A stretch of DNA of 64,000 nt, taken from Octadecabacter algicola. GTDB lineage: Bacteria > Pseudomonadota > Alphaproteobacteria > Rhodobacterales > Rhodobacteraceae. The stretch lies in the NCBI RefSeq assembly GCF_021532625.1, contig NZ_JAKGAR010000001.1, forward strand, positions 806,001 to 870,000, read 5' to 3'. Shown piece by piece: positions 59,007 to 64,000 of this stretch. Made by a program: the position numbers and the translations under genes. How positions within the stretch are numbered: position 1 is the first letter of the stretch; each line of letters opens with the position of its first letter. The notes under the pieces are model-generated. The model was given only the letters and a program-made list of their open reading frames with translations, did not search any database and was not told the DNA's origin.

Positions 59007-60827
59007 ATGGCCAAACATACGTACACCATCCTTTCTATGATGAAGGATGAAGGCCATTCACTTGTCGAATGGGTCGCCTACCACAAACATATCGGTTTCG
59101 ATAATATCTGCGTTTATACCAACAATTGCGGTGACGGCACCGATAAGATGTTGATGCGCCTGCAAGAACTCGGCTGGGTGCAGCATTTCGAAAACGAAGT
59201 CCCGGCCGATAAGAAGCCGCAACCAAACGCGCTGATGCTGGCGACCAAGAATGACGAAGTAATGGATTCTGACTGGATCCTAACGATGGATGCCGATGAA
59301 TTCCTGTCTGTTAAGGTGGGGCGCGGCTGGGTCAGTGATCTCATTGAAAAGATGGATGACGACGCCGATGCCATGGCAATCACGTGGCGGTTCTTTGGGG
59401 CCAATGACATCACAGATTGGAACCCTGGTCTGGTGATCGAAAACTACACCCGCGCGGCACCTGACATGTTTAAAAAGGGTTGGGGCGTGAAAACGATATT
59501 CAAGCCCTACCGTGACATCAAGCTCGGCATCCACCGACCACACATTAAGAAAGCCAAGCAAGAGCCTGCAAACGCTAAACTTTTGTTCGATCAAAAGTGG
59601 CTGAATGGGTCCGGCAAACCGATGCCCGATGAGTTCTCTTTGTCTGGCTGGCGCTCGACCAAGCCAACGCTTGGCTACAAATGGGCCGAACTAAACCACT
59701 ACGCTGTTAAGTCCTATGAGGCTTATTTGCTGCGCCGTGTGCGGGGCAACGTGAACAATAAAGAAGACAAATATAACGCCGCCTACTTTGCCTTGTTTGA
59801 TCGTAACGAAGAAGAGCACATGAACGTGACTCGCCACGCGCGCGGCACCAAAAAGAAGATGGCGCAAATCCTGTCTGATCCAATCATGCGAGAACTGCAG
59901 GACAAAGCATTGGAATTCCACGCTAATCGCGTGGAAATGCTGCGGACGTCTGGTGAGTACGACCAATGGGTCAAGGATCTAAAAGAAGCATCCGAGGTGC
60001 CACTTGATAAGCTGGATGAGGTTCTGTTCGTCCAGCACCTGCCAAAAGAATGGCAGCAAAAGGTCAAAGAACTTCAGGCCGCAGGCATTCCGGACAAAAA
60101 GATCGCCAAGATGATCGCCCAGACCCAGACCGCCAAGAAGGGCGATACGCGTAAAGCGTTGCTTGAAGCGGCTGGTGAAAACGCCGAAGAGAAACTTGAT
60201 GCACACCAGTTGAAGGACAAATCGTCTAAAGGAAACACATTGGATAATCCGTTCCTGAATACGGATGCTGCGGCCGGACTTGGCGTGCCATTGATGAATG
60301 AACGCACACAAAAGATCGCATTGGCCGCCCAAGCTGCGGACCCGAATGACGCGTCCAGTGCACGTCTTATCGCCAAGGCCGAAGCCGCGCGAAAAGCACT
60401 GGCAGCTGTGCCCAAGCCCGAGAGCGAAGCCCCTAGCACAGCGACGATCGACCTCGACCAACCTGCCCCGTCGATTGATAAAATTGTTGCGGCATCAACG
60501 CTTGAAGCATCAACAACGATCGAAAGCCCCGAGGATACGGTTCCAGTTCCAACCGATGTGGTAGCAAAGAAACCGGCCCCCAAGAAGCCCGCACCTAAAA
60601 AGCCAGCAGCGAAGAAACCAGCGGCCAAGAAACCGGCAGCTCGTAAGCCCCCCGCGAAAAAGCCAAGCACGTCACGTCGCAAGACACCTGCGCCAGCTAA
60701 GAAACCGGCCACAAAAACGACAGCTGCAAGAACAACGACGACCAAGTCCACCGCAGCAAAGAAAACAACAGCCAAGAAACCAGCGACCAAAAGCAACGTC
60801 GCGCCTAAGAAAGCGACATCCAAATGA
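59007..60827 (+). CDS. family 2-type glycosyltransferase with histone H1-like Lys/Ala/Pro tail
   Basis: A 606-residue cytosolic protein. Residues 5-290 are a GT domain of the Glyco_tranf_2_4 type (MMKDEGHSLVEWVAYHKHIGFDNICVY, then WILTMDADEFLS with the DxD motif). A helical region with DKKIAKMIAQTQTAKKGD follows. Residues about 515-606 form a tail of repeated KKPA/KKPAP/KTTAAR units, 90 residues with very high lysine and no acidic residue, like histone H1 or AlgP tails. Tail function is unknown; binding of nucleic acid or of an anionic polymer is possible. It overlaps the next gene by 4 nt. Confidence 0.85.
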   Translation: MAKHTYTILSMMKDEGHSLVEWVAYHKHIGFDNICVYTNNCGDGTDKMLMRLQELGWVQHFENEVPADKKPQPNALMLATKNDEVMDSDWILTMDADEFLSVKVGRGWVSDLIEKMDDDADAMAITWRFFGANDITDWNPGLVIENYTRAAPDMFKKGWGVKTIFKPYRDIKLGIHRPHIKKAKQEPANAKLLFDQKWLNGSGKPMPDEFSLSGWRSTKPTLGYKWAELNHYAVKSYEAYLLRRVRGNVNNKEDKYNAAYFALFDRNEEEHMNVTRHARGTKKKMAQILSDPIMRELQDKALEFHANRVEMLRTSGEYDQWVKDLKEASEVPLDKLDEVLFVQHLPKEWQQKVKELQAAGIPDKKIAKMIAQTQTAKKGDTRKALLEAAGENAEEKLDAHQLKDKSSKGNTLDNPFLNTDAAAGLGVPLMNERTQKIALAAQAADPNDASSARLIAKAEAARKALAAVPKPESEAPSTATIDLDQPAPSIDKIVAASTLEASTTIESPEDTVPVPTDVVAKKPAPKKPAPKKPAAKKPAAKKPAARKPPAKKPSTSRRKTPAPAKKPATKTTAARTTTTKSTAAKKTTAKKPATKSNVAPKKATSK

Positions 60828-61846
60828 GCACTGCTCCCAATGCTGGCCGAAAAGTTCTTGTCTCTACGATGAAGAACGAGGGGCCTTATCTGCTGGAATG
60901 GCTGGCCTATCACAAATCCATAGGGATCACTGATTTCTGCATCTTTTCAAATGATTGCACCGACGGCACTAACTTGATGCTGAACCGTTTGGACCAGATG
61001 GGCGTGGTAAAACACTACGATAATCCACAAGGGCCACGTATGGATCCGCAGCGATCTGCCTATAGCCGTGCCAACAAGTTGGAGTGGGTCAAATCCGCCG
61101 ATTGGGTACTGATCGTTGACGCAGATGAATTCCTGAACATCCATATTGGTGATCACAGCATTGACGCGTTGATCGACGCGTGTGGCAGCCCTGACGCGAT
61201 TTCTGTGAACTGGCGCCTGATGGGCAGCCAAGGACAGTCCAAAATGTCCATCGACCCGTTTAAGGGGGAACTGGTCACGGAACGTTTCACCAAGGGCTCT
61301 AGTTTTGAGGACCCTGAAAACGGCCTCGTGTGGGGGTTCAAAACATTGTTCCGCCCCGACAAGTTCAGCTATTTCGGTGTGCACCGCCCCAAGTTCGATC
61401 GAAAAATCGAAATCACGCCTGGCATGGTCACTTGGACCAACGCCGCAGGGAAACCGATGGGCGACAAGTATCTTGAGAAAGGCTGGCGCGGCAATTCCGA
61501 GAACGTCTCCAATGAGTTCGCGCAGGTGAACCACTACGCGATCAAGTCGCGCGAAGATTTCTTGCTCAAGCGTTTGCGCGGGACTGCCAATTCAAAGAAC
61601 AAAGACCGGATCGACATGGAGTATTGGGACAAATACGACATCAACACCCATGAAGATACAACGATTCCGACTGATAACGTGCGCGCGCAAATGGATGAAT
61701 GGTTGAAGGACACCGATCTGTCCGCCCTCGCCCGCGCCTGTGTGGATTGTTCCCAGCGTGTCCTAGATTACCAGCTTACGGTTCCTGAATTTCGCACATT
61801 CATTGATACCGGCCATTTTACCCCAATGAAGGACAAGGACTCATGA
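60824..61846 (+). CDS. family 2-type glycosyltransferase
   Basis: A 340-residue protein of the same Glyco_tranf_2_4 type as its upstream neighbour (STMKNEGPYLLEWLAYHKSIGITDFCIF, DxD in VLIVDADEFLNI, FKTLFRPDKFSYFGVHRPK), without the basic tail. The pair probably arose by duplication. Start and stop overlap the flanking genes by 4 nt. Substrate unknown; surface polysaccharide assembly is likely from context. Confidence 0.88.
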   Translation: MSTAPNAGRKVLVSTMKNEGPYLLEWLAYHKSIGITDFCIFSNDCTDGTNLMLNRLDQMGVVKHYDNPQGPRMDPQRSAYSRANKLEWVKSADWVLIVDADEFLNIHIGDHSIDALIDACGSPDAISVNWRLMGSQGQSKMSIDPFKGELVTERFTKGSSFEDPENGLVWGFKTLFRPDKFSYFGVHRPKFDRKIEITPGMVTWTNAAGKPMGDKYLEKGWRGNSENVSNEFAQVNHYAIKSREDFLLKRLRGTANSKNKDRIDMEYWDKYDINTHEDTTIPTDNVRAQMDEWLKDTDLSALARACVDCSQRVLDYQLTVPEFRTFIDTGHFTPMKDKDS

Positions 61847-62670
61847 CGCCTGTGACCAAAACAGACGCACGCTTTCTTTGCGTGGGCACCCATCACAAGA
61901 CGGGTACAATTTGGATGCGCAAAGTTCTGCGCGCGATCAGCAATGACCAAAACGTGCCGTTCATGCAGTGTTACCGTGCAAAGAAACTGGCGGAGGCCGC
62001 TGAAACGGGTCCACAGATCATCGTCAATTGGTCGTCGTCTTTCCCCCAACAGTTGTTGGAGATGGGGCATGCGCGGTTCATCCATATCATCCGTGACCCA
62101 CGCGACGTGCTGTTGTCTGGCATGCGTTACCACCGAATTGCGCCGCTGGGGAATGAAAAGTTCCTGCGCGAAAAGCGCGATGAATGGGGCGGAAAGAACT
62201 ATCAGGACCATCTGAACGCCCTGCCCGACGATCATGCGCGTTTGATGTTCGAGATGGAAAACAAACACGACAAAACCGTGCAGGAAATGCTCAATTGGCC
62301 GTATGAATATGGGGTGCCAAACGACCGTGTGGCCGACATCAAGTACGAAGACCTGATTGAGGACACAGACTGCGCCATCTTCCGTGGAATGCTTGAAGAG
62401 TGCGACATTGACGGCATCGACATCGACAAAGCCGTCCAAAGCTATTGGGATCGGTCCTTGTTTGGTGGTTTGGCCATGAAAGATGATCGCGAAGATCGTG
62501 TCGCGCTACATGTTTCTTCTGGCAAGAAGGCACAGTGGGTTACCAAACTACCACGCGAGATCGCCGAACCTTATGCGGAGCGCTACGCCGATGCACTTAA
62601 GACGCTTGGCTATGCGGAAAACTCTGACTGGGTAAAAGACTGCTTGCCCGCAAAAGAAATCGCGGCCTAA
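61843..62670 (+). CDS. sulfotransferase-family protein
   Basis: A 275-residue protein with the two PAPS-binding signatures: 5'-phosphosulfate loop CVGTHHKTGTIWMRKVL near residue 15, and 3'-phosphate loop FIHIIRDPRDVLLSGMRYH near residue 82. It probably moves a sulfonate group from PAPS to a glycan made by the two upstream glycosyltransferases. The TAA stop forms the loop of the terminator that follows. Confidence 0.87.
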   Translation: MTPVTKTDARFLCVGTHHKTGTIWMRKVLRAISNDQNVPFMQCYRAKKLAEAAETGPQIIVNWSSSFPQQLLEMGHARFIHIIRDPRDVLLSGMRYHRIAPLGNEKFLREKRDEWGGKNYQDHLNALPDDHARLMFEMENKHDKTVQEMLNWPYEYGVPNDRVADIKYEDLIEDTDCAIFRGMLEECDIDGIDIDKAVQSYWDRSLFGGLAMKDDREDRVALHVSSGKKAQWVTKLPREIAEPYAERYADALKTLGYAENSDWVKDCLPAKEIAA

Positions 62671-62688
62671 GGCCGCGATCCTTTTTTA
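62659..62688 (+). terminator. rho-independent terminator overlapping the sulfotransferase stop codon
   Basis: ATCGCGGCC (62659-62667) pairs with GGCCGCGAT (62671-62679); the TAA stop is the three-base loop. CCTTTTTT follows. Confidence 0.9.
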
Positions 62689-62713
62689 CTTGTCCGCTGC
62701 TAGGCGCGTGGTT

Positions 62714-63967
62714 CTAGGTGATCCGCGTGACTTCTGGCATCTTTCTGTCCCAGAATGAACACAGGTACTCGTCCAGCTCGGGCGATTGAACCGCGCGACG
62801 GCCCGCGTTTGGCAGGAAGGTCAATTCGCCCAGAATGAGTGATTTGTTCTGAACATAAAGATCAACGCGGCAGTATTGGAACGGCGATCCAAGCTGGATC
62901 GCGGCGGCCTGTGCAGCCTCGGTCATCTCTGGCAACGGCACCTCGTGCAGGTTTTCGCGCAGAAATTCATGAGGCATATAGTTCAGCTTTTCATCATAAA
63001 CGGGATTATGACGATCCTCGGTGCCAAGGCCCACGTCCAACTGCAACAATGCCGAACGCCCATTGATGATGTGAAACCGGAAATCTTGTAGCGGGCCATC
63101 ATCTGGATTGGATGTCAGACTTTTCTCAAGGAATACTTTGCGGTCGATAAATCGATACCACCACTGGCACGAATTTTCACCGTATGATGTGCCAAGCCAG
63201 CGGTCTGCCTCACTGCGGATATGGGCCATTTCGTCATCAGAGCACGGAATAGTAACCTTGATATTGTAGGCGCTGCCGTGGTTGGCCTTAAAGTAATAGA
63301 CACCTGGCGTGATGCCATCAAAATTGACCTCATCGCCACTGTCCCAAGTCTGTACAACTTCAGCGGTGCTGACCTGATCGGTCAGTGTCTGAGGAATAAA
63401 CTTTCCAACATGGAGCTTATCTGCGGGCTGGACCTTGGGCATTGGCATGGTGATCGCGTGCAGAATGTTCATCGCGGCAAAGGATTTCGGTGTGTAGAAA
63501 TCCGGCCATTCCTTGATGCTGTTGCAATAGCCGCCAATCCCGCGGCGGGCGGTCTGGCGAAACTGTTTTGTGTTCAGGATACTTTGCGCCGTCATGTAGT
63601 CACGCCCGTCTTTGACGTTCGTGGTTTCGGCGAGGTTCTCGTCATTCCACTTCACAAAATCCGTAACGTACTCAGGGATGTAGCGCGGTCCTACCTTTGA
63701 GATAGGTCGGTTGTAATAGTGGTATTGTTCAAAGAACTGTCGCATTTCGTTCCAACCTTTATCGTCGCACTCGTTACTGGGTATTTCTAGCGCAAGGGAT
63801 AGCGCAAGATTGGGACCATTTTGGCAACCAATCTCAGTTTTGAACCCAATATTGTCTCTGACTTGTTTACAGTGCGCCTGTCTTTCTGGCCAGTGCTGAG
63901 CGTTGCAAAACGCCTTCTGCGTAATCAGCAACCGAGCGGAAACAAACCAAATCAAATCCTGTGTCAT
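62714..63967 (-). CDS. TupA-like ATP-grasp protein
   Basis: A 417-residue protein whose C-terminal two thirds match TupA-type ATP-grasp proteins: GVYYFKANHGSAYNIKV near residue 225, WWYRFIDRKVFLEKSL, DFRFHIINGRSALLQLDV and GELTFLPNAGRR. TupA was described in teichuronopeptide synthesis, and relatives cluster with capsule and LPS genes, where they may form amide bonds on sugar acids. The N-terminal 60 residues are not recognised and the true start may be internal (for example the Met near residue 75). Convergent with the glycosyltransferase operon. Confidence 0.8.
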   Translation of the reverse strand: MTQDLIWFVSARLLITQKAFCNAQHWPERQAHCKQVRDNIGFKTEIGCQNGPNLALSLALEIPSNECDDKGWNEMRQFFEQYHYYNRPISKVGPRYIPEYVTDFVKWNDENLAETTNVKDGRDYMTAQSILNTKQFRQTARRGIGGYCNSIKEWPDFYTPKSFAAMNILHAITMPMPKVQPADKLHVGKFIPQTLTDQVSTAEVVQTWDSGDEVNFDGITPGVYYFKANHGSAYNIKVTIPCSDDEMAHIRSEADRWLGTSYGENSCQWWYRFIDRKVFLEKSLTSNPDDGPLQDFRFHIINGRSALLQLDVGLGTEDRHNPVYDEKLNYMPHEFLRENLHEVPLPEMTEAAQAAAIQLGSPFQYCRVDLYVQNKSLILGELTFLPNAGRRAVQSPELDEYLCSFWDRKMPEVTRIT

Positions 63968-64000
63968 GTCTCCAGAACGCTGCGGCCACCTGCGCCAGCC

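Noticed and set aside
60074-60913. Minus-strand ORF of 279 codons opposite the Lys/Ala-rich tail
   Set aside because: Low-complexity Ala/Gly/Phe mirror of the repeated tail codons, crossing two plus-strand genes.
1-64000. Mobile elements, prophage or integrated island
   Set aside because: No transposase, integrase, phage gene or target-site duplication was seen, and the tRNA-Ser gene has no duplicated 3' end nearby.

Overview
The window is chromosomal DNA of a marine alphaproteobacterium, most likely a member of the Roseobacter group (Rhodobacteraceae). The evidence is the combination of a complete sox thiosulfate-oxidation cluster, dmdA-acuI (DMSP demethylation and acryloyl-CoA reduction), trgA-trgB-cysK, an alphaproteobacterial 5-aminolevulinate synthase, a split and permuted tmRNA gene, and a cysG/DUF2849/cysI/cysH/DUF934/fpr sulfate-assimilation operon. 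Genes are dense, many overlap by 4 nt, and I see no insertion sequence, phage gene, CRISPR array or integrase.

Layout. 1-17.7 kb is sulfur oxidation: the tail of a sulfide:quinone oxidoreductase gene, a SulP transporter, a Tat-exported metallo-hydrolase, two YeeE/SoxT transporters, and soxV-W-X-Y-Z-A-B-C-D-E-F on the minus strand, divergent from soxS, the ArsR-type regulator soxR and soxT. DUF302-hemA sits between soxF and the first soxT-like gene, behind an FNR-like box. 17.9-30.9 kb looks like one envelope and signalling island: an outer-membrane barrel protein, an H-NOX protein with a hybrid histidine kinase, a divergent REC-PP2C / STAS / HATPase partner-switching module, then a glycan operon (DUF3131 protein, acyltransferase, processive family 2 glycosyltransferase, second DUF3131 protein, peptidoglycan-binding-type protein). 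A domain shared by the first and last proteins brackets the island.

31-43 kb is a long minus-strand run: tRNA-Ser, a small membrane protein, alaX, an MscS channel, cysK, trgB, trgA, phrB, acuI, dmdA, DinB, DUF1326 and DUF2182. 43-51 kb holds a FadR-type regulator with a clear double operator, the two-piece ssrA gene, a DUF1194 protein, an Lrp/AsnC regulator, and the cys operon that makes sulfide from APS with its own siroheme synthase and ferredoxin reductase. 51-58.8 kb holds a strongly repetitive LEA-like protein, infC with an ATA start codon, a molybdopterin-binding/XdhC/LysM group, a LOG-family hydrolase, small genes and sodB. 59-64 kb encodes two family 2 glycosyltransferases (one with a histone H1-like Lys/Ala/Pro tail), a sulfotransferase and a TupA-like ATP-grasp protein.

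How they fit together. Sulfur dominates: oxidation of sulfide and thiosulfate (sqr, sox), assimilation of sulfate (cys), cysteine synthesis (cysK), DMSP use (dmdA, acuI) and a possible sulfonate-transfer step (sulfotransferase). The most unusual proposal is that the H-NOX/kinase pair passes a nitric oxide or redox signal through a phosphatase-driven partner switch to the adjacent glycan operon. The sequence supports the gene content and order; the wiring is inference.
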